Assembly: GCF_900111835.1 (NCBI RefSeq)
Contig: NZ_FOJP01000013.1
Location: forward strand, 62,001-126,000
Source: Metapseudomonas otitidis
GTDB taxonomy: Bacteria > Pseudomonadota > Gammaproteobacteria > Pseudomonadales > Pseudomonadaceae
Reading direction: 5' to 3'
Length of the DNA stretch: 64,000 nucleotides
The translations under genes were made by a program, and so were the position numbers. Positions 16,309 through 25,265 of the stretch are shown here, piece after piece (positions within the stretch are counted from its first letter, which is position 1; each line of letters opens with the position of its first letter). The notes below the pieces were generated by a model. The model made no database searches and was not told the origin of the DNA. It saw only the letters and a list, made by a program, of their open reading frames with translations.

Positions 16309-18375
16309 TTGAAGCTGGATCTGAAAAACAGCTTGTCACTGAAGTTGCTCCGCGTGGTGCTGCTGTCCGCACTGGTGGTGGGCGTGGTGCTCAGCTGCGC
16401 GCAGATCGTGTTCGACGTCTACAAGACCCGCCAGGCGGTGGCCAATGACGCCCACCGCATCCTCGGCATGTTCCGCGATCCATCGACCCAGGCCGTCTAC
16501 AGCCTGGACCGCGAAATGGGCATGCAGGTGATCGAAGGCCTGTTCCAGCATGAGTCGGTGCGCTTCGCCAGCATCGGCCACCCCAACGAACCCATGCTGG
16601 CGGAGAAGACCCGCCCGCTCAGTGAGCTGCCCACCCGCTGGCTCACCGACCCGATCCTCGGCAAGGAACAGAACTTCACCACCCAGCTGGTGGGACGCGG
16701 ACCGTACAGCGAGTACTACGGCGACCTGACCATCACCCTCGACACCGCGCCCTATGGCGAGGACTTCGTCATCAGCTCGGTGATCATCTTCGTCTCCGGC
16801 GTGCTGCGCGCCCTGGCCATGGGCCTGGTGCTCTACTCCGTCTACCACTGGCTGCTGACCAAACCGCTGTCGAAGATCATCGAGCACCTGACCAACATCA
16901 ACCCCGACCGCCCCAGCGAGCACAAGCTGCCCATGCTCAAGGGCAACGAGAAGAACGAGCTGGGGTTGTGGATCAACACCGCCAACGAGCTGCTGGCGTC
17001 CATCGAACGCAATACGCACCTGCGCCGGGAGGCCGAGAACAGCCTGCTGCGCATGGCCCAGTACGACTTCCTCACCGGCCTGCCCAACCGCCAGCAGCTG
17101 CAGCAGCAGCTGGACCAGATCCTCGAGGACGCCGGCCGCCTGCAGCGCCGGGTCGCCGTGCTGTGCGTGGGCCTGGACGACTTCAAGGGCGTCAACGAGC
17201 AGTACAGCTACCAGACCGGCGACCAGTTGCTGATCGCCCTGGCCGATCGCCTGCGTGGCCACAGCGGCCGCCTCGGCGCGCTGGCCCGCCTGGGTGGCGA
17301 CCAGTTCGCCTTGGTCCAGGCGGATATCGAGCAGCCCTATGAAGCCGCCGAGCTGGCCCAGAGCGTGCTGGACGACCTGGAAGCCCCCTTCGCGCTGGAG
17401 CAGCAGGAAGTCCGCCTGCGCGCCACCATCGGCATCACCCTCTTCCCGGAAGACGGCGACAGCACCGAGAAGCTGCTGCAGAAAGCCGAACAGACCATGA
17501 CCCTGGCCAAGAGCCGCTCGCGCAACCGCTACCAGTTCTACATCGCCAGCGTGGACAGCGAGATGCGCCGCCGCCGCGAGCTGGAGAAGGACCTGCGCGA
17601 AGCCCTCAAGCGCAACGAGCTGCAACTGGTCTACCAACCCCAGGTGGACTACCGCGACCACCGCGTGGTGGGCGTCGAGGCGCTGCTGCGCTGGCAGCAC
17701 CCGCAACACGGTTTCGTGCCGCCGGACCTGTTCATCCCCCTGGCCGAGCAGAACGGCAGCATCATTCCCATCGGCGAATGGGTGCTGGACCAGGCCTGCC
17801 ACCAGCTGCGGGACTGGCACGACCAGGGCTTCAACGAACTGCGCATGGCCGTGAACCTCTCCACCGTGCAGCTGCACCACACCGAGCTGCCGCGCGTGGT
17901 CAACAACCTGCTGCAGGTCTACCGCCTGCCGCCGCGCAGCCTGGAGCTGGAAGTCACCGAGACCGGCCTGATGGAGGACATCTCCACCGCCGCCCAGCAT
18001 CTGCTCAGCCTGCGCCGCTCCGGCGCACTGATCGCCATCGACGACTTCGGGACCGGCTATTCCTCGCTGAGCTACCTGAAGAGCCTGCCGCTGGACAAGA
18101 TCAAGATCGACAAGAGCTTCGTCCAGGACGTGCTGGAGGACGAGGACGACGCCACCATCGTCCGCGCCATCATCCAGCTGGCCCGAAGCCTCGGCATGCA
18201 GGTGATCGCCGAAGGGGTGGAGACCCCCGAGCAGGAGAGCTACATCATTGCCCAGGGCTGCAACGAGGGTCAGGGCTACCTCTACAGCAAGCCGCTACCG
18301 GCCCGCGAGCTGACCGGCTACCTCAAGCAATCCCGCCGCCTGAGCGCCGCCGCCTCCAACCCCGCAGCCCTCTGA
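16309..18375 (+). CDS. bifA: c-di-GMP phosphodiesterase BifA (degenerate GGDEF + EAL)
   Basis: 688 residues from a TTG start at 16309. Inner-membrane protein: a transmembrane segment at about 12-32, a periplasmic domain, a second segment near 155-180, HAMP-like linker, GGDEF domain with the altered signature GGDQF (residues 329-333), and EAL domain with EALLRWQHP (EAL at 457-459) plus DDFGTGYSSLSYLKSLPLDKIKIDKSF. BifA hydrolyses c-di-GMP and controls the biofilm-to-swarming switch. The GGDQF variant is the form I recall for P. aeruginosa BifA and abolishes cyclase activity while allowing GTP sensing. Same neighbour (sodB) as in P. aeruginosa. Confidence 0.95.
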   Translation: MKLDLKNSLSLKLLRVVLLSALVVGVVLSCAQIVFDVYKTRQAVANDAHRILGMFRDPSTQAVYSLDREMGMQVIEGLFQHESVRFASIGHPNEPMLAEKTRPLSELPTRWLTDPILGKEQNFTTQLVGRGPYSEYYGDLTITLDTAPYGEDFVISSVIIFVSGVLRALAMGLVLYSVYHWLLTKPLSKIIEHLTNINPDRPSEHKLPMLKGNEKNELGLWINTANELLASIERNTHLRREAENSLLRMAQYDFLTGLPNRQQLQQQLDQILEDAGRLQRRVAVLCVGLDDFKGVNEQYSYQTGDQLLIALADRLRGHSGRLGALARLGGDQFALVQADIEQPYEAAELAQSVLDDLEAPFALEQQEVRLRATIGITLFPEDGDSTEKLLQKAEQTMTLAKSRSRNRYQFYIASVDSEMRRRRELEKDLREALKRNELQLVYQPQVDYRDHRVVGVEALLRWQHPQHGFVPPDLFIPLAEQNGSIIPIGEWVLDQACHQLRDWHDQGFNELRMAVNLSTVQLHHTELPRVVNNLLQVYRLPPRSLELEVTETGLMEDISTAAQHLLSLRRSGALIAIDDFGTGYSSLSYLKSLPLDKIKIDKSFVQDVLEDEDDATIVRAIIQLARSLGMQVIAEGVETPEQESYIIAQGCNEGQGYLYSKPLPARELTGYLKQSRRLSAAASNPAAL

Positions 18376-18412
18376 TACGCCGCATGCACCGCCTGCGGGT
18401 GGCCGCCAGACG

Positions 18413-19321
18413 CTAGAGCCACCCGGTGGTGCGCAACAGGTAGACCGTTGCCACTGCCCCTGCGATGCATACCAGCCCCGCGCCCAGCGCCTGCCAGAAG
18501 AAGGTCCGCGCCAGCACGTCCTCGCCATGGCTGGACAGCAGGAAAGGCCGCGCCTCCCCCGGGCGACGCATGCGGTTCACCGCCGGTGCCGCACTGGTGG
18601 CGCGATGGCGATCCTCCGCCTCCAGCTGCGCCGCCAGACGCACCCGCCCCCACTCCGCCTCGTCCAGCTGGCCGTCGCCGTTGCTGTCGAAGCGCTTCAG
18701 CAGGCCGGCGAAGTCACTTTTCCATTCGCGGATCACCGCCCCCTCGGCGCGGCTGGCATCGAAGCCCTGCTGGCTCGCGCCGGTGGTGACGAATTCGCCG
18801 ATGGCGTAAAGCGGGCCACCCAGTTCCAGGCGCTCCTCGGTGTAGCGGTAGTCGCCGCCACCGAACAGCGAGCCGAAGAAGCCGGTGGACTCCACCCGTA
18901 GCGGGTGCCGCTGGCTGCCATGCCAGACGTCGCGGGAGGCGGGTCGGACCTCGGCACCCCGCGGGTCGATCAGGCACTCGCCGGTACCGTCCCCCAGCGC
19001 CAGCCACTGGTCACTGGCGCCGCTTTCCACCACTTTCCAGCGCTTGTCCTTGTCGCTTCCGCTGCGCTCCTCGATCCGGAAACGCCACCACACGCAGGGC
19101 TTGCCGGTGAGCGGCGCGCTCAACAGGCCGTGCTGCGGCTCGTGCAGCACGCCGTAGAGTTCCACGTAACCCTGGGCTGCCGAGCGGATTTTCGAAGTGG
19201 GCGTATCCAGCAGCAGGCGCCCCTCGTAGAAGCGCTTCAGGCACCACCAGCCGCCACCGAGAAAGGCCCCCAGGCTGAAGGCCAGGCTCATCGCCAGGCC
19301 GCCGGCGTCACCACCGTCCAT
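18413..19321 (-). CDS. Membrane protein with GIDE-like domain and an EF-hand, LemA partner
   Basis: 302 residues. N-terminal transmembrane segment (about 10-27), then a region matching the GIDE (MUL1/E3-like, without RING) pattern: LLLDTPTSKIRSAAQGYVELYG, PLTGKPCVWWRFRIEE, CLIDPRGAEV, YRYTEERL..GGPLYAIGEF. Residues 212-223 form a canonical calcium-binding EF-hand loop DSNGDGQLDEAE. A second transmembrane segment is near 276-296. Its ATG overlaps the lemA stop (ATGA), so the two are coupled. GIDE proteins in bacteria are uncharacterised; a membrane-stress role is a guess from the LemA link. Confidence 0.8.
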   Translation of the reverse strand: MDGGDAGGLAMSLAFSLGAFLGGGWWCLKRFYEGRLLLDTPTSKIRSAAQGYVELYGVLHEPQHGLLSAPLTGKPCVWWRFRIEERSGSDKDKRWKVVESGASDQWLALGDGTGECLIDPRGAEVRPASRDVWHGSQRHPLRVESTGFFGSLFGGGDYRYTEERLELGGPLYAIGEFVTTGASQQGFDASRAEGAVIREWKSDFAGLLKRFDSNGDGQLDEAEWGRVRLAAQLEAEDRHRATSAAPAVNRMRRPGEARPFLLSSHGEDVLARTFFWQALGAGLVCIAGAVATVYLLRTTGWL

Positions 19322-19893
19322 CAGCTGAACAGGCTCTTGATGTCCACGTCGGCCTTCTCGGCCTCGCTGAACACCAGCAGCTCCGCCGGACGGAAGCCGA
19401 ACATGCGGGCGATCAGCACATCAGGGAACTGCTCGATGCGCACGTTGTTCAGGTTGACCGCCTCGTTGTACAGCTCGCGGCGGTCGGCAATGCCGTTCTC
19501 CAGCCCGCTGATGCGCTGCTGGAGGAACTGGAAGTTCTCGTTGGCCTTGAGCTGCGGGTAGTTCTCCGCCAGCGCGAACAGCTGCCCGAGGCCGGCCCGC
19601 AGCCCGCTCTCGGCCTGACCCAGGGCGCCCAGATCACCGCGCTCGCGGGCACCGGCCACGGCGTTGCGCGCGGCAATCACGCGCTCCAGGGTGCTGCGCT
19701 CGTGCTGCATGTACTGCTTGCAGGTTTCCACCAGCTTGGGCAGCTCGTCGTGGCGCTGCTTGAGCAGCACCTCGATGTTCGACCAGGCCTTGCCCACGCC
19801 GTGCTTCAGGCGCACCAGGGCGTTGTAGAGGATCACGGCATAGGCGCCCGCCAGCAGCAGGGCGACGAGGATGGCAACGGTGCTCAGGGACAT
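19321..19893 (-). CDS. lemA: LemA family membrane protein
   Basis: 190 residues from the ATG at 19893. One N-terminal transmembrane segment (STVAILVALLLAGAYAVILYN), then the helical LemA core: NALVRLKHGVGKAWSNIEVLLKQRHDELPKLVE, NYPQLKANENFQFLQQRISGLENGIADRRELYNEAV, NNVRIEQFPDVLIARMFGF. LemA proteins are widespread and of uncertain function, often linked to membrane stress. Full length for the family. Forms an overlapping pair with the GIDE/EF-hand gene. Confidence 0.92.
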   Translation of the reverse strand: MSLSTVAILVALLLAGAYAVILYNALVRLKHGVGKAWSNIEVLLKQRHDELPKLVETCKQYMQHERSTLERVIAARNAVAGARERGDLGALGQAESGLRAGLGQLFALAENYPQLKANENFQFLQQRISGLENGIADRRELYNEAVNLNNVRIEQFPDVLIARMFGFRPAELLVFSEAEKADVDIKSLFS

Positions 19894-20004
19894 GTGAACG
19901 ACTCCTTGTCTTCGGTTCCGGCGGATTCTAGCGCCCACCGCCCTCCGGCACAGCGACCCGGGGCACACCCAACGCGACAGCGAGACAAAGTGCCACTTTT
20001 CAAA

Positions 20005-20023
20005 AATGCAAATCTTTCGCATT
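20005..20023 (+). promoter_or_regulatory. Fur-box-like site upstream of icmP
   Basis: AATGCAAATCTTTCGCATT is a 19-base imperfect dyad (AATGC/GCATT arms) resembling pseudomonad Fur boxes of the GCAAATGATTCTCATT type (12 of 16 core positions). It lies 55-73 bases before the icmP start in the lemA/icmP divergent region. Iron control of imelysin-type genes is known in other bacteria. Confidence 0.5.
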
Positions 20024-20077
20024 ATGTTCGCCGTTTTCGCGCAGCAGCGCTTCCCAACACCACCGAAGGAATCCGCC

Positions 20078-21415
20078 ATGAGTCGTATGCCCCTGGCCAC
20101 CGCCAGCCTGCTTGCCATCGCCATCACTCTCGCCGGTTGCGGCGACGACAAGGACAAGGCCGCCGCGCCCCAGGCCGCAGCCCCGGCAGCCGCCAGCAGC
20201 ACCGCTGCACCGGCCGCCGCCAAGGTGGACGAGGCAGCGACCAAGGCAGTGGTCAAGCACTACGCCGACCTGGCCCTGGCCGTGTTCACCGACGCCCACA
20301 CCACCGGCGTCGCCCTGCAGAAGGCCGTGGACGCCTTCCTCGCCAACCCGAATGACGCCACCCTGAAAGCCGCCCGCGAAGCCTGGCTGGCCGCACGCGT
20401 GCCCTACATGCAGACCGAGGTGTTCCGCTTCGGCAACCCGGTGGTGGACGACTGGGAAGGCCAGCTGAACGCCTGGCCGCTGGACGAAGGCCTGATCGAC
20501 TACGTCGCCAAGGACTACCAGCACGCGCTGGGCAACCCGGGCGCCACCGCCAACATCATCGCCAACAAGGAAATCCAGGTCGGCGAAGACAAGATCGACG
20601 TCGCCGAAATCACCGGCGAGAAGCTGGCCAGCCTGAACGAGCTGGGCGGCTCCGAGGCCAACGTCGCCACCGGCTACCACGCCATCGAATTCCTCCTCTG
20701 GGGCCAGGACCTGAACGGCACCGGCCCGGGCGCCGGCAACCGCCCGGCCACCGACTACGCCCAGGGCAAGGACTGCACCGGCGGCAACTGCGACCGCCGT
20801 GCCACCTACCTGAAGGCCGTCACCGACCTGCTGGTGAGCGACCTGGAATACATGGTCGGCCAGTGGAAAGCCGGCGTGGCCGACAACTACCGCGCCAAGC
20901 TGGAAGCCGAACCGGCCGAGTCCGGCCTGCGCAAGATGCTGTTCGGCATGGGCAGCCTGTCCCTCGGCGAACTGGCCGGCGAGCGCATGAAGGTCGCCCT
21001 GGAAGCCAACTCGCCCGAAGACGAACACGACTGCTTCAGCGACAACACCCACAACTCGCACTTCTACAACGGCAAGGGCATCCGCAACGTCTACCTGGGC
21101 GAGTACAAGAAGGTCGACGGCACCACCCTGACCGGCCCGAGCCTGTCCTCCCTGGTCGCCAAAGCCGATGCCCAGGCCGACGCCACCCTGAAGGCCGACC
21201 TGGAGGCCACCGAGGCCAAGCTGCAGGTCCTGGTGGACCGCGCCAACAAAGGCGAGCACTTCGACCAGCTGATCGCCCCGGACAACGCCGAAGGCAACCA
21301 GGTGGTGCGTGACGCCATCGCCGCCCTGGTCAAGCAGACCGGAGCCATCGAGCAGGCCGCTGCCAAGCTGGGCATCAGCGACCTGAAGCCGGACAACGCC
21401 GACCACGAGTTCTGA
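20078..21415 (+). CDS. icmP: Imelysin-family lipoprotein IcmP (insulin-cleaving metalloproteinase family)
   Basis: 445 residues from the ATG at 20078 (GAAGGAATCC upstream). Lipoprotein signal with lipobox LAGC near residue 20, then an Ala/Pro-rich linker and an imelysin domain. The hallmark GxHxxE appears as GYHAIE near residue 200, flanked by EFLLWGQDLNGTGPGAGNRPATDY. Later GSLSLGELAGERM and HDCFSDNTHNSHFYN. Imelysin proteins are periplasmic and associated with iron uptake; the protease activity reported for IcmP in P. aeruginosa is not evident from a classical HExxH motif. First of four genes forming a periplasmic cluster. Confidence 0.92.
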   Translation: MSRMPLATASLLAIAITLAGCGDDKDKAAAPQAAAPAAASSTAAPAAAKVDEAATKAVVKHYADLALAVFTDAHTTGVALQKAVDAFLANPNDATLKAAREAWLAARVPYMQTEVFRFGNPVVDDWEGQLNAWPLDEGLIDYVAKDYQHALGNPGATANIIANKEIQVGEDKIDVAEITGEKLASLNELGGSEANVATGYHAIEFLLWGQDLNGTGPGAGNRPATDYAQGKDCTGGNCDRRATYLKAVTDLLVSDLEYMVGQWKAGVADNYRAKLEAEPAESGLRKMLFGMGSLSLGELAGERMKVALEANSPEDEHDCFSDNTHNSHFYNGKGIRNVYLGEYKKVDGTTLTGPSLSSLVAKADAQADATLKADLEATEAKLQVLVDRANKGEHFDQLIAPDNAEGNQVVRDAIAALVKQTGAIEQAAAKLGISDLKPDNADHEF

Positions 21416-21440
21416 TCGACTCGTCCGCGCGCCCCGCAAA

Positions 21441-21473
21441 GCGGATGCGGCCCATCGCCGCATCCGCTTTTTT
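21441..21473 (+). terminator. Intrinsic terminator after icmP
   Basis: GCGGATGCGG / CCGCATCCGC stem with 7-base loop, followed by T6, 26 bases past the icmP stop. It separates icmP from the next three genes, which may have their own promoter. Confidence 0.9.
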
Positions 21474-21565
21474 CATGCCCGGAAATCCACCTCTCGTCTC
21501 GCTGGAAGGCACGTCACGCCTGGGTTACACCCGCTCCGCAGCGGCCAGCCGGACTCGCTATCACG

Positions 21566-21584
21566 AACGCAAATCCCTCTTATT
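21566..21584 (+). promoter_or_regulatory. Second Fur-box-like site upstream of the di-haem gene
   Basis: AACGCAAATCCCTCTTATT contains GCAAAT-N7-ATT, the same pattern as the site before icmP, and is 57-75 bases before the start at 21641. It lies after the icmP terminator, where a promoter for the downstream three genes is expected. The match is weaker than the first site. Confidence 0.35.
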
Positions 21585-21640
21585 TAATAGCCGTTCGCCT
21601 GCTAACATTGCCCGCCTGTTTTCCCCAGCCGGACCCGCCA

Positions 21641-23068
21641 ATGCCCGTATCGTCGGCCCTCCGCCACCTGTCGCCGCTGTTGCTGGCCGTTGCCCTGGCC
21701 GGTTGCGACAAGCCCCCCCGCTTCACCCAGGCCGAACCCGGCGAGCAGCTTTCAGGCGGTGCCGCGACCATCAACCTGCATGACCGCAACGCCTTCTCCC
21801 AGGCCTCCGGCAACCTCACCCCGAGCCGCCGGCTGGACTTCAACGTCGGCAACAGCTTCTTCCGCAACCCCTGGGTGATCGCCCCCTCCTCCACCACCGC
21901 GAGGGATGGCCTGGGCCCGCTGTTCAACACCAACGCCTGCCAGAACTGCCACGTGAAGGACGGCCGCGGCCATCCACCGGGCGTTCGCGGTGACAACGCC
22001 GTGTCGATGCTGGTGCGCCTGTCCATCCCCGCCGAAGCCAAGGCCGAGCACCAGCAGATGCTGGAGCGCCTGGGCGTGGTGCCCGAGCCGGTGTACGGCG
22101 GACAGCTGCAGGACGTCGCCATCCCCGGCGTCGCGCCGGAAGGCAAGGTGCGCATGCGCTACGAGCCGCTCAACGTCACCCTGGGCGACGGCACCGTGGT
22201 GGAACTGCAGAAGCCGACCCTGGAGATCACCCAGCTGGGCTACGGCCCCATGCACCCGCAGACGATGTTCTCCGCGCGGGTCGCCCCGCCGATGATCGGC
22301 CTGGGCCTGTTGGAGGCCATTCCCGAGGAGGCCATCCTGGCCAATGCCGGCCCGTCCGAGGCCAAAGGCCCCGGCATCGTCGGCCGCCCCAACCAGGTCT
22401 GGGACGACGCCGCCGGCAAGACCGTGCTCGGCCGCTTCGGCTGGAAGGCCGGCCAGCCCAGCCTGAACCAGCAGAACGCCCACGCCTTCTCCGGCGACAT
22501 GGGCCTGACCACCAGCCTGCTGCCCCACGACGACTGCACGCCCACCCAGGTGGACTGCCTGAATGCCGTGAACGGCGGCGAGCCCGAGGTCAGCGACAAC
22601 ATCCTGCGCCTGGTGCTGTTCTACAGCCGCAACCTCGCCGTGCCCTCGCGGCGCGGAGTCAACGACCCGCAGGTGCTGGACGGCAAGGGCCTGTTCCACC
22701 AGGCCGGCTGCCAGGGCTGCCACACCCCGAGCTTCACCACCCGGGCCGATGCCGCCGAGCCGGAGCTGGCCAACCAGCTGATCCGGCCCTATACCGACCT
22801 GCTGCTGCACGACATGGGCGAAGGCCTGGCCGACGGCCGCCCCGAGTTCCAGGCCAGCGGCCGCGACTGGCGCACACCGCCGCTGTGGGGCATCGGCCTC
22901 ACCGAGGTGGTCAATGGCCACACCCGCTTCCTTCACGATGGGCGCGCCCGTAACCTGCTGGAGGCCATCCTCTGGCACGGTGGCGAGGCCGAGGCGGCGA
23001 AACAGACCGTCATGCGCTACGACGCCGGGCAGCGAGCCGCGCTGCTGGCATTCCTGAATTCCTTGTAA
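21641..23068 (+). CDS. Di-haem thiol-oxidoreductase-like lipoprotein (DUF1111)
   Basis: 475 residues from the ATG at 21641. Lipoprotein signal with LAGC near residue 20. Two c-type haem sites, NACQNCHVKDGRG near residue 97 and QAGCQGCHTPSF near residue 357, fit the DHOR/MauG-like di-haem family often called thiol oxidoreductase. Exported; needs cytochrome c maturation. It lies between two imelysin-type genes, and such a protein accompanies imelysins in many proteobacteria, so a redox role in periplasmic iron handling is likely (inference). Confidence 0.88.
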   Translation: MPVSSALRHLSPLLLAVALAGCDKPPRFTQAEPGEQLSGGAATINLHDRNAFSQASGNLTPSRRLDFNVGNSFFRNPWVIAPSSTTARDGLGPLFNTNACQNCHVKDGRGHPPGVRGDNAVSMLVRLSIPAEAKAEHQQMLERLGVVPEPVYGGQLQDVAIPGVAPEGKVRMRYEPLNVTLGDGTVVELQKPTLEITQLGYGPMHPQTMFSARVAPPMIGLGLLEAIPEEAILANAGPSEAKGPGIVGRPNQVWDDAAGKTVLGRFGWKAGQPSLNQQNAHAFSGDMGLTTSLLPHDDCTPTQVDCLNAVNGGEPEVSDNILRLVLFYSRNLAVPSRRGVNDPQVLDGKGLFHQAGCQGCHTPSFTTRADAAEPELANQLIRPYTDLLLHDMGEGLADGRPEFQASGRDWRTPPLWGIGLTEVVNGHTRFLHDGRARNLLEAILWHGGEAEAAKQTVMRYDAGQRAALLAFLNSL

Positions 23069-23078
23069 GGAGCCCTGC

Positions 23079-24143
23079 ATGTTCCGCCCCAAACTGCTCT
23101 TCACCAGCCTCGCCGCCCTTGCCCTCGGCGCCTGCGCCCCGCAGGACCCGCAAGCCCAGGCCACGTCCGCGCTGGCCAAGCAGGTGATCCTGCCCACCTA
23201 CAGCCGCTGGGTGGAAGCCGACCGCGCCCTGGCCGCCAGCGCCCTGGCGTTCTGCTCCGGCAAGGAGGACCTGGCCAAGGCCCGCGCCGACTTCCTCGTC
23301 GCCCAGAAGGCCTGGGCCGAGCTGCAGCCGCTGATGGTCGGCCCGCTGGCCGAAGGCAACCGCGCCTGGCAGGTGCAGTTCTGGCCGGACAAGAAGAACC
23401 TGGTGGGCCGCCAGGTGGAACAGCTGGTCAACGCCAAGCAGCAGATCGACGCCGAAGGGCTGGGCAAGTCCAGCGTGGTGGTGCAGGGCCTGTCCGCCTA
23501 CGAATACATCCTCTTCGACAGCGGCCTGGACCTGGCCGATGCCGAGCAGAAAGCCCGCTACTGCCCGCTGCTGGAAGCCATCGGCGAACGCCAGAAGGCC
23601 CTGGCCGAGGAGATTCTCGCGAGCTGGAACAAGAAGGACGGCATGCTGGAACAGCTGACCAAGTTCCCCAACACCCGCTACGCCGACTCCCACGAGGCCA
23701 TCTCGGAGCTGCTGCGCGTGCAGGTGACTGCCCTCGACACCCTGAAGAAGAAGCTTGGCACCCCCATGGGCCGCATGAGCAAGGGCGTGCCCCAGCCCTA
23801 CCAGGCCGACGGTTGGCGCAGCGACACCTCCCTGGCCAGCCTCGGCGCCAGCCTGCTGAGCGCCGAACAACTGTGGAAGGGCGTCGACGGCCAGGGCCTG
23901 CGCAGCCTGCTGGGCAGCGACCAGAAGGCACTGGCCGAGCAGATCGACGCCGCCTATGCCGACGCCCGCAGCAAGCTCGACGCACTGCAGCCGCCACTGA
24001 GCAAGCTGCTGGAGAGCGAAGAGGGCCTCAAGCAATTGGGCGTCTTCTACGCCAGCCTGGACGTGGTGCACCGCCTGCATTCCAACGAGCTGGCCCGCGT
24101 CCTCAACGTACAACTGGGCTTCAACGCCAACGATGGTGACTGA
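23079..24143 (+). CDS. Second imelysin-family lipoprotein, His-less motif
   Basis: 354 residues. Lipoprotein signal (ALGACAPQ lipobox near residue 19). Imelysin-like helical domain, but the GxHxxE motif is replaced by GLSAYEY near residues 137-143, so the His is absent while the Glu remains. Ten bases downstream of the di-haem gene and one base before the DUF1513 start at 24145. It is a divergent paralogue of icmP, possibly a binding rather than metal-coordinating partner. Confidence 0.85.
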   Translation: MFRPKLLFTSLAALALGACAPQDPQAQATSALAKQVILPTYSRWVEADRALAASALAFCSGKEDLAKARADFLVAQKAWAELQPLMVGPLAEGNRAWQVQFWPDKKNLVGRQVEQLVNAKQQIDAEGLGKSSVVVQGLSAYEYILFDSGLDLADAEQKARYCPLLEAIGERQKALAEEILASWNKKDGMLEQLTKFPNTRYADSHEAISELLRVQVTALDTLKKKLGTPMGRMSKGVPQPYQADGWRSDTSLASLGASLLSAEQLWKGVDGQGLRSLLGSDQKALAEQIDAAYADARSKLDALQPPLSKLLESEEGLKQLGVFYASLDVVHRLHSNELARVLNVQLGFNANDGD

Positions 24144-24144
24144 C

Positions 24145-25239
24145 ATGCTGCGCCGCCAGGTGGTCGCACTCGGCAGCCTGCTGCTCGGCGCGGTGACGCT
24201 GGGCGGCTGGTCGCTCAATCGCAAGGGGCGCGAGCCCCTGCTGCTCTCCGCCCGTGACGATGCCGACGGCGGCCATTACGCCGTGGGCTACCGCCTGGAC
24301 GGCACCCAGGTGTTCGCCACCCGGGTCGCCCAGCGCTGCCACGACATCGTCCAGCACCCCAGCGAAGCGGTGGCCCTGTTCGTCGCCCGTCGCCCGGGCA
24401 CCGAGAGCTACCTGATCGATCTTGAGGACGGCCGCCTGCTGCAGACCCTGCGCTCGCAGCCGGACCGGCACTTCTATGGCCACGGCGTGTTCCACAAGAG
24501 CGGCGAGTGGCTGTACGTCACCGACAACGACACCCGCGACCCCGGCCGCGGTGTGCTGGGCGTCTACGCCTATGCCAACCGCCAGCTGAGCTTCCAGGGC
24601 GAGCTGTCCACCCACGGCCTCGGCCCGCACCAGGTGTCCTGGATGCCGGATGGCGAGACCTTCGTGGTGGCCAACGGCGGTATCCGCACCGAAGCGGAAA
24701 GCCGCAAGGAAATGAACCTCGACGCCATGGAGCCGAGCCTGGTGCTGATGCGTCGCGACGGCAGCCTGATCAGCCGCGAGACCCTGCCGCAGCAGATGAA
24801 CAGCATCCGCCACCTGGCCGTCGCCGCCGACGGCACCGTGGTGGCAGGCCAGCAGTACATGGGCGATGGCGGGGACCACGCCGACCTGCTGGCCATCAAG
24901 CGCCCTGGCCAGCCGTTCGTCGCATTCCCCGTGGCGGACGAACAGCGCCTGGCCATGGCCCAGTACACCGCCAGCGTGGCGGTGCACGACGAACTGCGCC
25001 TGGTGGCCCTGACCGCCCCACGCGGCAATCGCTTCTTCATCTGGGACCTGGACAGCGGCGCCCTGCGCCTGGACGCCCCACTGCCCGACTGCGCCGGCGT
25101 GGGCGCGGTGAAGGACGGCTTCGTCGTCACCTCCGGCCAGGGGCGCTGCCGCCTCTACGACTGCCGCCAGACCGCCCCCACCGCCACACCGCTGCAATTG
25201 CCCGCCGGGCTCTGGGACAACCACCTGCACCTGGCGTGA
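24145..25239 (+). CDS. DUF1513 exported beta-propeller-like protein
   Basis: 364 residues from the ATG at 24145, one base past the preceding stop; an alternative ATG at 24133 would overlap that gene. The N-terminus MLRRQVVALGSLLLGAVTLGGW resembles a Tat-like or signal anchor. The rest matches the DUF1513 family: YAVGYRLDGTQVFATRVAQRCHD, YGHGVFHKSGEWLYVTDND, LGPHQVSWMPDGETFVVANGGI, SIRHLAVAADGTVVAGQQYMGD. Repeated blade-like strands suggest a beta propeller. Last gene of the imelysin cluster. Function unknown; likely acts with its neighbours in the periplasm. Confidence 0.85.
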   Translation: MLRRQVVALGSLLLGAVTLGGWSLNRKGREPLLLSARDDADGGHYAVGYRLDGTQVFATRVAQRCHDIVQHPSEAVALFVARRPGTESYLIDLEDGRLLQTLRSQPDRHFYGHGVFHKSGEWLYVTDNDTRDPGRGVLGVYAYANRQLSFQGELSTHGLGPHQVSWMPDGETFVVANGGIRTEAESRKEMNLDAMEPSLVLMRRDGSLISRETLPQQMNSIRHLAVAADGTVVAGQQYMGDGGDHADLLAIKRPGQPFVAFPVADEQRLAMAQYTASVAVHDELRLVALTAPRGNRFFIWDLDSGALRLDAPLPDCAGVGAVKDGFVVTSGQGRCRLYDCRQTAPTATPLQLPAGLWDNHLHLA

Positions 25240-25265
25240 AACCCGAGCATTTCGTCGCCATGGTT

